From the NCBI GenBank assembly GCA_946183925.1, contig CAMHDS010000022.1, forward strand, positions 1 to 33,739: DNA of 33,739 nt. The letters are read 5' to 3'. The stretch's first letter is position 1. Each line of letters starts with the position of its first letter. Origin of the DNA: an uncultured Fibrobacter sp. (GTDB taxonomy: Bacteria; Fibrobacterota; Fibrobacteria; Fibrobacterales; Fibrobacteraceae). The translations under genes were made by a program, and so were the position numbers. The notes under the pieces are model-generated. The model was not told where the DNA came from. It worked only from the letters and a program-made list of their open reading frames with translations, and did no database searches. Positions 23,722 to 31,899 of this stretch are shown one piece after another.

Positions 23722-24735
23722 CTACCGCATGTCCGCAACGCAACGGACGTACAGTCCCTTGCGGACACTCTCGTCGGTGCGGTTGATACTCCGGGCCTCG
23801 CGCCGAAATTCCCAAGAACGGCCCGTATTGCGTTTGATGGATGTTGCAGACCAGTAGTGGCCGGTATTGGTCCCGTCGCAATACTGGTCCCAGTCCTTGC
23901 AGCCGCCCACACCCATGCTGTTCCAGTCCCATTGGGAACGTTCCTTCTGGAAATCCCGCCATTCACCGTCGTCGGGCAGGTGCCACCCCTTGGGGCAAGC
24001 TTTCTTGGCTTCGTCGTGGGTGTAGAACCGTCCATATTTCTTGCACAGATCCATGTCTTCTAGCAGGCACTGACTCTTGGCATCCGTTAGGCCGTAACGG
24101 ATGTTCTGCACCATCCATATCTTGTCGCCCACGATTTTCACCTTGTACTGCCTTTCGTCGCGGGTATCCGTCATGAGCATATCGTCTTTGGAGATGTTCT
24201 TTTCGGCAAGCAGGTCCCGTTCCCCTACGCAGCGTACGGCCACTACGGATTCCTTGGGCAGGTTCACCTTCTGGAAACTCCCGCGTTTCAGGTCCAGCAT
24301 CAGCGCCTGGATTCCCGACTTTCCGGCGTCCCCCGCTATGGCGAAGTAGGCGGCATCTTTCCCCTGGACCTTCGGTTTCTTCTTGGACATGTCGTAATAG
24401 CCACGGGTGTTCCCGGCAAAAGCCTTGGCATTCTGCTTTTTACGAGGCCCCATGAACTTGTCTTCGGCAAGGTCATTCCATTCCTTCAAATCCGGCAGGT
24501 GGGTCCCTGCGGGGCAGAGCCCGGACCAGGATTCCTTCTTGTAAAAACTGACCTTCGCCCGGTCCTTGAAATCGGGCTTGCCGTCTAAAGAAACGTCACT
24601 CATAAACCAGTTGAGCTTTCCGGAGGGCATCATCTTGTAGGTGCGTCCATCGCGGCTGTCCTTGACCGAAGTGGCACAGGCAAAAGCAGCAGACAAAGCC
24701 ACTATAACAGACAGGCGAACCCAAATTCTCATCAT
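23722..24735 (-). CDS. Exported protein with two FISUMP domains (TIGR02145)
   Basis: A 337-residue exported protein. The signal peptide MMRIWVRLSVIVALSAAFAC could be lipidated at Cys20 or cut by signal peptidase I. Two related halves follow. Domain 1 (about 25-165) has DSRDGRTYKMMPSGKLNWF and CPAGTHLPDLKEWNDL; domain 2 (about 185-337) has DTRDERQYKVKIVGDKIWM, CPKGWHLPDDGEWRDF, YWSATS and GLYVRCV. This is the Fibrobacter succinogenes major paralogous domain, a surface-protein family whose function is not known. ATG 24735 is chosen because GAGG sits 6 nt upstream. A promoter of the form TTTCGT-N17-TATATT lies at 24787-24759. Confidence 0.85.
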   Translation of the reverse strand: MMRIWVRLSVIVALSAAFACATSVKDSRDGRTYKMMPSGKLNWFMSDVSLDGKPDFKDRAKVSFYKKESWSGLCPAGTHLPDLKEWNDLAEDKFMGPRKKQNAKAFAGNTRGYYDMSKKKPKVQGKDAAYFAIAGDAGKSGIQALMLDLKRGSFQKVNLPKESVVAVRCVGERDLLAEKNISKDDMLMTDTRDERQYKVKIVGDKIWMVQNIRYGLTDAKSQCLLEDMDLCKKYGRFYTHDEAKKACPKGWHLPDDGEWRDFQKERSQWDWNSMGVGGCKDWDQYCDGTNTGHYWSATSIKRNTGRSWEFRREARSINRTDESVRKGLYVRCVADMR

Positions 24736-24758
24736 AAACAACCTCAATTCCACCTACA

Positions 24759-24787
24759 AATATATATCCCAAATTAAAAAAACGAAA
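24759..24787 (-). promoter_or_regulatory. Promoter of the FISUMP gene (TTTCGT-N17-TATATT)
   Basis: On the minus strand TTTCGT (24787-24782) and TATATT (24764-24759) are 17 nt apart, and the leader to ATG 24735 is about 16-20 nt. Confidence 0.45.
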
Positions 24788-24801
24788 CTTACAATAAAAT
24801 G

Positions 24802-25683
24802 TTATATGCGGATTGTAAGGCCCGCCGCCCCAGGATACACCCAGAGGGAGAACCTTTCGTCCCGTTTTTTGTGAATTTCAATCACCGCAAGGCTCACCCC
24901 AGTACCCACCAGGGCACCCACCACCACGTCCGTGGGGTAGTGCTTGCCCGCCGCTATCCGCAAAACCCCTTCCAGGGCCGCGGCCGATAGCGCCCCTGCC
25001 CACACTACACCCCTAAAAGGCGACTGGGGGTACATCTCGCTGAACCATTCCCCAGTAAACACCGCCACCGTAAATGCTGCCGAAGCATGCCCGCTAAAAA
25101 AACTCCCGTAGGCCTCGGCATCTGCCTTTTCCGCCTGCTCTACAGCCTTGCGGCTGCCAGAGCCGTAACCGTCCTTGGCATAGACATAGGGTCTGGGCCA
25201 GAATTCCATGGAACGGACCATCAGGTTTATGCCCGACTGAAGTGCAAGCGCCTGGGCAAACATCAGGGTAAAGCCAGCCGCATCCTGCCCGGAGGCGTCC
25301 CCCACCCCATAAGAATACCCCGCGAGGGCCAGCGGAGCCACCCCGAGAATCGCCGCCCACTTGCTCGCCTTATCGGCAGGCTCGCTGTAGCGCCCCGCCA
25401 AGGGTCTGTCCCAAGGGGCAAGCTCCGAAACCGACCGGTAGTCCCCAAATTCGGGCTTTTCCATCTGGGTATAGCGGTAATTGCCGAAAAAAGCCGTAAA
25501 CGCAGACAAGAAAGTGACCGGCATGTCCTTGAACCAGGAAACGTCATAGTGGGCCACTTCTGACGCAGGCGTCACCTGCATAGACGGAACATCCTGTGCA
25601 AGTGCCGGCGTGTCCGCCGCCCACACCATCAGGGGCAAGGTCACCAGACGCAAAAAAAACTTTTTCCACCGCAAAACGTTCAC
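24802..25683 (-). CDS. PAP2-family membrane phosphatase
   Basis: A 293-residue phosphatidic-acid-phosphatase-2 type enzyme, which removes phosphate from lipid phosphates such as undecaprenyl pyrophosphate or phosphatidate. A signal peptide (to about residue 30, ending PALAQD) and several hydrophobic helices surround the three family motifs: WPRPYVY with Arg164, SGHAS with His199, and R....GKHYPTD with His248 and Asp252. All catalytic positions are present. The start is uncertain: GTG 25683 follows GGGGG too closely, and a TTG three codons in is also possible. Only 30 nt separate it from the divergent ArsR-methyltransferase gene, so their control regions overlap. The physiological substrate is not known. 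Confidence 0.85.
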   Translation of the reverse strand: MNVLRWKKFFLRLVTLPLMVWAADTPALAQDVPSMQVTPASEVAHYDVSWFKDMPVTFLSAFTAFFGNYRYTQMEKPEFGDYRSVSELAPWDRPLAGRYSEPADKASKWAAILGVAPLALAGYSYGVGDASGQDAAGFTLMFAQALALQSGINLMVRSMEFWPRPYVYAKDGYGSGSRKAVEQAEKADAEAYGSFFSGHASAAFTVAVFTGEWFSEMYPQSPFRGVVWAGALSAAALEGVLRIAAGKHYPTDVVVGALVGTGVSLAVIEIHKKRDERFSLWVYPGAAGLTIRI

Positions 25684-25701
25684 ACCCCCAAACTAAAAAA
25701 T

Positions 25702-25713
25702 TATATTGGAGGT
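25702..25713 (+). promoter_or_regulatory. TATATT -10 plus GGAGGT, directly before an ATG
   Basis: TATATT (25702-25707) is followed by GGAGGT and ATG 25714. The Shine-Dalgarno fills the 6 nt between -10 and start, so it would be at or upstream of the transcription start unless a promoter further upstream is used. Confidence 0.5.
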
Positions 25714-26661
25714 ATGCCGAGCAAGAACACAACCCACGAGCCCATTACGCCCTCCATCGAGCTGTTCAACGCCATTTCCGACGAGATGCGCCTGAAAATC
25801 TTGATGCTCCTGGACCAGGCCGAATTTACCGTCAACGAAATCAAAGATATCCTGGATATCCACCAGAGCAACGCCAGCCGACACCTTTCCAAACTTTCAG
25901 CCTGCAAGCTCCTGAAAGACCGTCGCGATGGCATCAAGGCCTACTACGGGCTCAGCGAGGAACTTCTGCTTTCGAGTCGTGTCCTTTCGGTCATCCGGGA
26001 GGCCTATGAGGATTTGCAAGACAAAGACATCATCCAGTGCCGCGCCGAGCAGGTGCTGCAAGACCGCACCGACAAGACCAAGGGCCAGATCCACAAGCTG
26101 GACCAGGCCGGCGGCAGTCTCAAGGCACAAATCAGCCTATTCAGCAAGCTCATGACGCCTTTCGAAAAAGCGGTAGATATCGGCTGCGGCGAAGGGGGCG
26201 ACCTCTCGCTGATGCTTGCGAACCGCTGTCAAAACGTATTCTCCCTGGATTACGACCCCAAGGTCATCAGCGGCCTCCAACGAATCCTCAAGAAAAAGGG
26301 CATTGCGAACGTGACCCCAAAGGTGGCGGACATGCTCTCTACCGGGCTCCCGGACAATTTCGCCGACCTGGTACTCATGAGCCAGGTGCTCCACCACGCC
26401 CAGGACCCGCGCCTCGCCCTAAAAGAGGCCATCCGTATTCTGAAACCGGGCGGAACACTCGCCCTACTGGACCTGGCCCAGCACAAAGAAGAATCCTTCC
26501 GGGAGACCCACGGTCACATCTGGCTTGGCTTTGACCGCGCCCAGCTGGAATTTTTCGTGAAGGAATTCAACTGCAAGATTGTCGAAAGCGAAATCATCCC
26601 CAGCGAAAACCTGGTGGACAAGAAGCTCCCTGTCATCTGCATGATTCTCTCGAAGGAGTGA
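25714..26661 (+). CDS. ArsR-type HTH fused to SAM-dependent methyltransferase
   Basis: A 315-residue fusion. Residues about 12-90 form an ArsR/SmtB winged helix (LFNAISDEMRLKILMLL, FTVNEIKDILDIHQSNASRHLSKL). After a helical linker comes a class I methyltransferase domain with the SAM-binding loop VDIGCGEGGDLS, then LVLMSQVLHHAQDPRLALKEAIRILKPGGTL, as in the UbiE/Methyltransf_11 group. Fusions of this kind are known regulators linked to methionine/SAM metabolism or metalloid stress in other bacteria; the target here is unknown. There are no obvious paired cysteines of a metal sensor in the HTH. It diverges from the PAP2 gene and ends in a strong terminator. Confidence 0.85.
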   Translation: MPSKNTTHEPITPSIELFNAISDEMRLKILMLLDQAEFTVNEIKDILDIHQSNASRHLSKLSACKLLKDRRDGIKAYYGLSEELLLSSRVLSVIREAYEDLQDKDIIQCRAEQVLQDRTDKTKGQIHKLDQAGGSLKAQISLFSKLMTPFEKAVDIGCGEGGDLSLMLANRCQNVFSLDYDPKVISGLQRILKKKGIANVTPKVADMLSTGLPDNFADLVLMSQVLHHAQDPRLALKEAIRILKPGGTLALLDLAQHKEESFRETHGHIWLGFDRAQLEFFVKEFNCKIVESEIIPSENLVDKKLPVICMILSKE

Positions 26662-26690
26662 GGTCACAATCAAGCGTCTAACATTGTCAC

Positions 26691-26717
26691 GCCCGCCTTC
26701 TGGCGGGCTTCCTTTTT
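26691..26717 (+). terminator. Intrinsic terminator after the ArsR-methyltransferase gene
   Basis: GCCCGCC-TTCT-GGCGGGC (26691-26708) is a perfect 7-bp stem followed by TTCCTTTTTT. Confidence 0.9.
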
Positions 26718-26791
26718 TATTTTTGAATCAAAGTGACAAATATTTAATTTATGTCATTTTTTGTCGTAAATAATTAGCTAGATTAAAGGAC

Positions 26792-27322
26792 ATGAAAGCA
26801 ATGACTGCTACACAAGAAAACATCCAACAGCTGGTCGCCGAAATCCAGAAGGCGCTCCTCGCCCGAGGCGAGATGCTCGCTACCGCAGAATCCTGCACCG
26901 GCGGGCTCATCGCCTCCGAAATCGTGAACGTGGCGGGCAGCTCCGTCGTGTTCGCCGGCGGCATCGTCGCCTACCAGAATTCCATCAAGCACGAACTCCT
27001 GGGTGTGCCTGCCGAAATCCTCGAAAAGCACGGGGCCGTGAGCAAGGAGACGGTAGAAGCCATGGCCAGGGGGGCACGGGAAAAGTTCCATGCCGACTGG
27101 GCGGTGGCCACCTCGGGCATCGCGGGGCCAGGGGGTGCCGAACCCGGCAAACCTGTGGGTACGGTGTGGATGAGTGTCAACAGTTGTTTGCAAAATGAAG
27201 CCTTTTGTAAAATTTTCGCAGGAAATAGGCAAGAAATCCGCGAAAAAAGCGTCTATTACGTGTTGGGCAAGCTACTTTTTTTGCTAAATAACCAAAAAAG
27301 CACTTGCACAAACGAACACTAA
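26792..27322 (+). CDS. pncC: Nicotinamide-nucleotide amidohydrolase (PncC/CinA C-terminal)
   Basis: PncC deamidates nicotinamide mononucleotide to nicotinate mononucleotide in NAD recycling. The 176-residue protein is a stand-alone CinA C-terminal domain: [23 protein letters not shown] carries the catalytic Ser, [17 protein letters not shown] the Tyr/Lys region, and [22 protein letters not shown] the glycine-rich loop. The N-terminal molybdopterin-binding half of full CinA is absent. The start may be ATG 26792 or ATG 26801; AAAGG is 2 or 11 nt upstream respectively. It directly precedes recA, an arrangement known from cinA-recA operons elsewhere, though recA also has its own promoter within this gene's 3' end. 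Confidence 0.9.
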   Translation: MKAMTATQENIQQLVAEIQKALLARGEMLATAESCTGGLIASEIVNVAGSSVVFAGGIVAYQNSIKHELLGVPAEILEKHGAVSKETVEAMARGAREKFHADWAVATSGIAGPGGAEPGKPVGTVWMSVNSCLQNEAFCKIFAGNRQEIREKSVYYVLGKLLFLLNNQKSTCTNEH

Positions 27323-27332
27323 AATGTATATT
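27304..27332 (+). promoter_or_regulatory. recA promoter TTGCAC-N17-TATATT
   Basis: TTGCAC (27304-27309) and TATATT (27327-27332) are exactly 17 nt apart, 30 nt before the recA ATG. The -35 lies inside the end of pncC. I see no complete CTGT-N8-ACAG or GAAC-N4-GTTC LexA box. Confidence 0.7.
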
Positions 27333-27362
27333 AAACTAGAAAACAACAAAATGGAGTCAATC

Positions 27363-28463
<1,101 letters not shown>

Positions 28464-28531
28464 TCCCGACCGCCCGTCAAAAAACAGAAAGCCAATTAAC
28501 GAAAAGGCGGGACTCCCCCGCTTAAGAACAG

Positions 28532-28577
28532 AAGACCCGAACCTTTTTAGCCATTGTACGGTTCGGGTCTTTTTTGC
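28532..28577 (+). terminator. Strong intrinsic terminator after recA
   Basis: AAGACCCGAACC (28532-28543) pairs perfectly with GGTTCGGGTCTT (28560-28571), followed by a run of T. Confidence 0.95.
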
Positions 28578-28586
28578 CGTATTCTT

Positions 28587-28604
28587 CCCCCCCCCAAAAA
28601 AAAA
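28587..28604. repeat. Homopolymer tract C9 then A9
   Basis: Nine C (28587-28595) followed directly by nine A (28596-28604), in the spacer between the recA terminator and the next lipoprotein promoter. Such tracts slip easily in replication and in sequencing. Confidence 0.7.
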
Positions 28605-28691
28605 CCTTTCCTCGCACAACCTCTTTTCTTTCCTAACCAGGCTTTTTGACCCTAAAAAAAGAGACATTGGTCACATTTGACTGAGAAAATG

Positions 28692-28720
28692 TTGCCCAGC
28701 CCTAAAGATTTGGTTATATT
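28692..28720 (+). promoter_or_regulatory. Lipoprotein promoter TTGCCC-N17-TATATT
   Basis: TTGCCC (28692-28697) and TATATT (28715-28720) with a 17-nt spacer, 30 nt before ATG 28751, the same geometry as the recA promoter. Confidence 0.65.
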
Positions 28721-28750
28721 ATCCATAGAAAATTTAAACAAGGAGTAAAC

Positions 28751-29527
28751 ATGAAATTCTGGAAACTCGGCCTCGCCCTTTCCCTTACCGCCGTCTTTGG
28801 TCTTATGGCCTGCGACGACTCCACCAGCAGCGATGAGAACGGCTCCAAAGAATACAAGCCCGGAACTATCGGTTGTACCGTCACCGACCAGGGCAACGCC
28901 TATAGTCAGGAAACAAGGATGGACGACCTCACCATCAAGATGACTATGGAAAACAAGAACGGAACCATCGTTGAGACCTATGAATTCAACCAGGACATTC
29001 CAGCGGATACCTGCGATTATTACAAGAGCAAGCAGGATCTGGAATATTCATCCGTCAAGTGCGAAGAGAGAAAAATTACGGCCACAAACAAAGACAAGGT
29101 GGCAGATTCTACGTTTGCAGCCCTTACCGATGCCTTTGCCATCGCCTGCAAAGCTCTTGACGGCGAAAAAATTCCCGATGTGAAAAAGGACGACATTGAT
29201 TTGACCAAGACCGGAAAGTGCAGCGCCGAGAAGACGGGCGAGGAGTTCGTCATTGAAGGTACTGGTGTTTCTTTGGTTTGCGACGGTGAATTCTGGACCC
29301 CGTCCAAAGCGGATTGCACCAAGGAAGGAGAAAAGAAAGATTTCGACACCGTCAAACTGGTCTGCAAAGACAAAAAGTGGACCTTCGAAACCAAGGAAGA
29401 CTGCTCTAAGGCGATGAAGAAGAATGAAACATTCCTCGATCTCGTCAAATTCTCCGCGACTTGCGTTGATGGAGCATGGCAGCTTGACTTGTACAGTGAA
29501 GATGAGACAACTACCGAAGAAGAATAA
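28751..29527 (+). CDS. Lipoprotein with C-terminal Cys/Trp repeats
   Basis: A 258-residue lipoprotein; the signal ends LMAC with Cys21, followed by Asp-Asp and a Ser/Thr/Asn linker. The middle is soluble and charged. The last third has three related units built on hydrophobic-x-Cys-x4-Trp: LVCDGEFW (Cys177), LVCKDKKW (Cys205) and ATCVDGAW (Cys238), with a DC following in the first two. Paired cysteines suggest disulfides and an extracytoplasmic site. Asp after the lipid Cys would favour inner-membrane retention in E. coli; whether this holds here is unknown. AAGGAG lies 5 nt before the ATG. I do not recognise a named family. It is a single-gene unit between two terminators. Confidence 0.8.
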   Translation: MKFWKLGLALSLTAVFGLMACDDSTSSDENGSKEYKPGTIGCTVTDQGNAYSQETRMDDLTIKMTMENKNGTIVETYEFNQDIPADTCDYYKSKQDLEYSSVKCEERKITATNKDKVADSTFAALTDAFAIACKALDGEKIPDVKKDDIDLTKTGKCSAEKTGEEFVIEGTGVSLVCDGEFWTPSKADCTKEGEKKDFDTVKLVCKDKKWTFETKEDCSKAMKKNETFLDLVKFSATCVDGAWQLDLYSEDETTTEEE

Positions 29528-29544
29528 TCTCTAGATTAAACTTT

Positions 29545-29577
29545 AAAAAATCCCGCGGTTATATCGCGGGATTTTTT
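29545..29577. terminator. Bidirectional intrinsic terminator
   Basis: AAAAAATCCCGCG (29545-29557) pairs with CGCGGGATTTTTT (29565-29577) around GTTATAT. A-tracts and T-tracts flank it, so it can serve the lipoprotein gene and the convergent DUF2334 gene. Confidence 0.93.
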
Positions 29578-29597
29578 GTTCCATAAAATTCCTGTTT

Positions 29598-30320
29598 CTA
29601 AAGGTCGCTATAACGAATCAGCTTACGACCATTGCTTAATGCTGTTCGGATTACATCCCGAACCTCCCCCGCCCGAGTCGGAAAATCCACTGGATGGAGG
29701 GCTACACGCGGGAGCCCAAAGGGCACTTTTAAAATGGTCTCGCCAAACTTGAACGCAGGCTTAATCAAAAATTTGGGGATCCCAGCAAAACTCGTAACAG
29801 GTGAGACATATCGCCTTCCCCTTGCAGTAATAATCGAAAATCGGCTTTCAAAAAGCATTCCCTGCTGGCGAACCTGTTTACTCAAAAACCTGTTGCTGTA
29901 CCATGTCGGCGGAACAAACGCTACAGGAGGAAACTCTCCCTGCGAAACATTGAAGATTGCATTCCAGGCACTTAACCCATCCTGCAACAACCTTTCGGAC
30001 TCATATTCGCTAAGTCCCGCGAATTCCGCTTCGCCATGAGTCAGGTTCATGGACATAAGCCCTGTATAACTACGTCCCTGGCTAAATTCAGCTTTGTGCT
30101 TGTAACCATGCAGAGCCAGCTCAAAGCCCTCTGCCTTCAATTTCAGCAACACCGCCCTGAACCCTTCTATAATTTCAGGCGAAGCCTTCTCAGTATCAGG
30201 AATGACCAATACATTGAACGGCCGACCAGCCAAATCCCTCAGTTCTTCCAGGACTGGAGTTACCTTCTGGTAATTCCAGACGCTAAAATCATGAAAGCAG
30301 AGAAGGAACTTTCCGGCCAT
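29598..30320 (-). CDS. DUF2334 polysaccharide-deacetylase-like protein
   Basis: A 240-residue protein of the carbohydrate esterase 4-like NodB fold, DUF2334 branch. CFHDFS (His10-Asp11) gives the first metal-site Asp, ELALHGYKHK the two His ligands, FVPPTWYSN the substrate loop and ALHPVDF the late catalytic His. Such enzymes remove acetyl groups from N-acetylated sugars; no signal peptide is present, so it would act in the cytoplasm, perhaps on a glycan precursor. It follows the DUF1846 gene after 23 nt and is probably co-transcribed. The substrate is unknown. Confidence 0.85.
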   Translation of the reverse strand: MAGKFLLCFHDFSVWNYQKVTPVLEELRDLAGRPFNVLVIPDTEKASPEIIEGFRAVLLKLKAEGFELALHGYKHKAEFSQGRSYTGLMSMNLTHGEAEFAGLSEYESERLLQDGLSAWNAIFNVSQGEFPPVAFVPPTWYSNRFLSKQVRQQGMLFESRFSIITARGRRYVSPVTSFAGIPKFLIKPAFKFGETILKVPFGLPRVALHPVDFPTRAGEVRDVIRTALSNGRKLIRYSDL

Positions 30321-30343
30321 AAACTTACCAAGATTACCGAAAA

Positions 30344-31828
30344 TTACCCATGATAAAGATTGCCGGACTGATAATTCGGTTCGGTAGTTAAATTAACGCC
30401 CAGCCTGCGGAACACGCCCACATCCACCTGCGACAAGATGACGCTGGAATGGACTTCGCAGTGGCGGAGCTCCGGCAACTTCTCGAGGGCGATTTTTGCG
30501 TTGTAGTCTGTCAGGGCGCAAACAGAAAGCGCCACCAGGGCCTCGTCCATGTGCAGGCGCGGGTTCCTGTGGCCAAGCTGCTTGGTCTTTAGATTCTGGA
30601 TAGGTTCAATCACCATAGGCGAAAGCAGACGAACCTCGTCAGGAATGTGTGCCAGGTGCTTCAGCGCATCCAACAGCATGGCCGAAGACGCCCCAAGCAG
30701 GGAAGACGTCTTCGCCGAAATGATAGCGCCGTCGTTCAGCTGGATAGCAACCGCCGGACCTTCGGTCAACTGTGCTCGTTCCACGGCAGCGGCAATCACG
30801 GGGCGGTCGGCTGTGCTAATCTGCGCCTGCTCCATGATAAGTTCCTGCTTGTAAATCTGGTCCTTTTCGGCATTACCCTTGCGCACATCGCAAAGCGTGT
30901 TGTAGTAGCGACGGATGATTTCCTGCTTGGCGGCCTCGCACACAGCGGCATCGTCAACAATGCAGTTGCCCGCCATGTTCACGCCCATATCCGTGGGGCT
31001 CTTATACGGGGACTCCCCCATAATGCGGGTGAACAAGGCGTTCAGCACCGGGAAAATTTCCACATCGCGGTTGTAGTTGATGGTGGTCTTCCCGTAGGCT
31101 TCCAGGTGGAAGGGGTCGATCATGTTCACATCGTTCAGGTCGGCGGTAGCGGCCTCGTAGGCCAGGTTCACCGGATGCTTCAGCGGAATGTTCCAAATGG
31201 GGAATGTTTCGAACTTCGCGTAACCCGCCTTCACACCGCGCTTGTTCTCATGATAGATCTGGGAAAGGCACACGGCCATCTTTCCACTCCCAGGGCCGGG
31301 AGCCGTCACCACCACCAGTTCGCGGGATGTTTCCACAAATTCGTTTTTGCCGTAACCGTCGTCACTCACCACCAGCGGGATGTTGCTGGGGTAACCGGCG
31401 ATAGGATAATGGCGATAAACCTTCAGTCCCAAATCTTCCAGCTTCTTCTGGTAAGCCACGGCACTGGGCTGTTCCTGCCAGCGGGTCAGCACCACTGAGC
31501 TTACATACAGGCCGTAACCACGGAAGGCGTCAATCAGGCGGAGCACATCCTGGTCGTAGGTAATGCCCAAGTCTCCGCGGACCTTGTTCTTCTCAATGTC
31601 GCCTGCGTTGATGGCGATAATGACTTCGGCCTTGTCCTTAAGCTTTTCAAGCATGCGGATCTTACTGTCGGGCGCAAACCCAGGCAACACGCGGGATGCG
31701 TGATGGTCGTCGAACAGCTTTCCGCCAAATTCCAGATAAAGTTTTCCACCAAACTTTGCAATGCGTTCCGCAATCTTTTCGGACTGGGTCTTCAGGTACG
31801 CTTCGTTATCAAAACCAACTTTGAACAT
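30344..31828 (-). CDS. DUF1846 (UPF0371) protein
   Basis: A 494-residue protein of the DUF1846 family, found across Firmicutes, Actinobacteria and anaerobes with no settled function. The start MFKVGFDNEAYLKTQSEKIAERI is typical, as are the length and FGGKLFDDHHASRVLPGF. The family's P-loop-like motif is present as APGPGSGKMAVC with Lys183, so nucleotide binding is possible. Another conserved block is SPYKSPTDMGVNMAG. It is the first gene of a two-gene unit with the DUF2334 gene. The family assignment is secure; the role is open. Confidence 0.9.
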   Translation of the reverse strand: MFKVGFDNEAYLKTQSEKIAERIAKFGGKLYLEFGGKLFDDHHASRVLPGFAPDSKIRMLEKLKDKAEVIIAINAGDIEKNKVRGDLGITYDQDVLRLIDAFRGYGLYVSSVVLTRWQEQPSAVAYQKKLEDLGLKVYRHYPIAGYPSNIPLVVSDDGYGKNEFVETSRELVVVTAPGPGSGKMAVCLSQIYHENKRGVKAGYAKFETFPIWNIPLKHPVNLAYEAATADLNDVNMIDPFHLEAYGKTTINYNRDVEIFPVLNALFTRIMGESPYKSPTDMGVNMAGNCIVDDAAVCEAAKQEIIRRYYNTLCDVRKGNAEKDQIYKQELIMEQAQISTADRPVIAAAVERAQLTEGPAVAIQLNDGAIISAKTSSLLGASSAMLLDALKHLAHIPDEVRLLSPMVIEPIQNLKTKQLGHRNPRLHMDEALVALSVCALTDYNAKIALEKLPELRHCEVHSSVILSQVDVGVFRRLGVNLTTEPNYQSGNLYHG

Positions 31829-31899
31829 TCTTGTCCCACTTGCTAAAAATATCGGGACAAAAATAAAAATTTTCGGTGGAATATTACACGCCCGATTCG

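Noticed and set aside
25202..25214. TTCCATGGAA palindrome similar to the candidate operator
   Set aside because: It has no 3-nt spacer and lies inside the PAP2 coding region, so it is not the same motif.
27304..27362. LexA (SOS) box at the recA promoter
   Set aside because: TTGCAC could be a half-site, but no inverted partner at a suitable distance is present.
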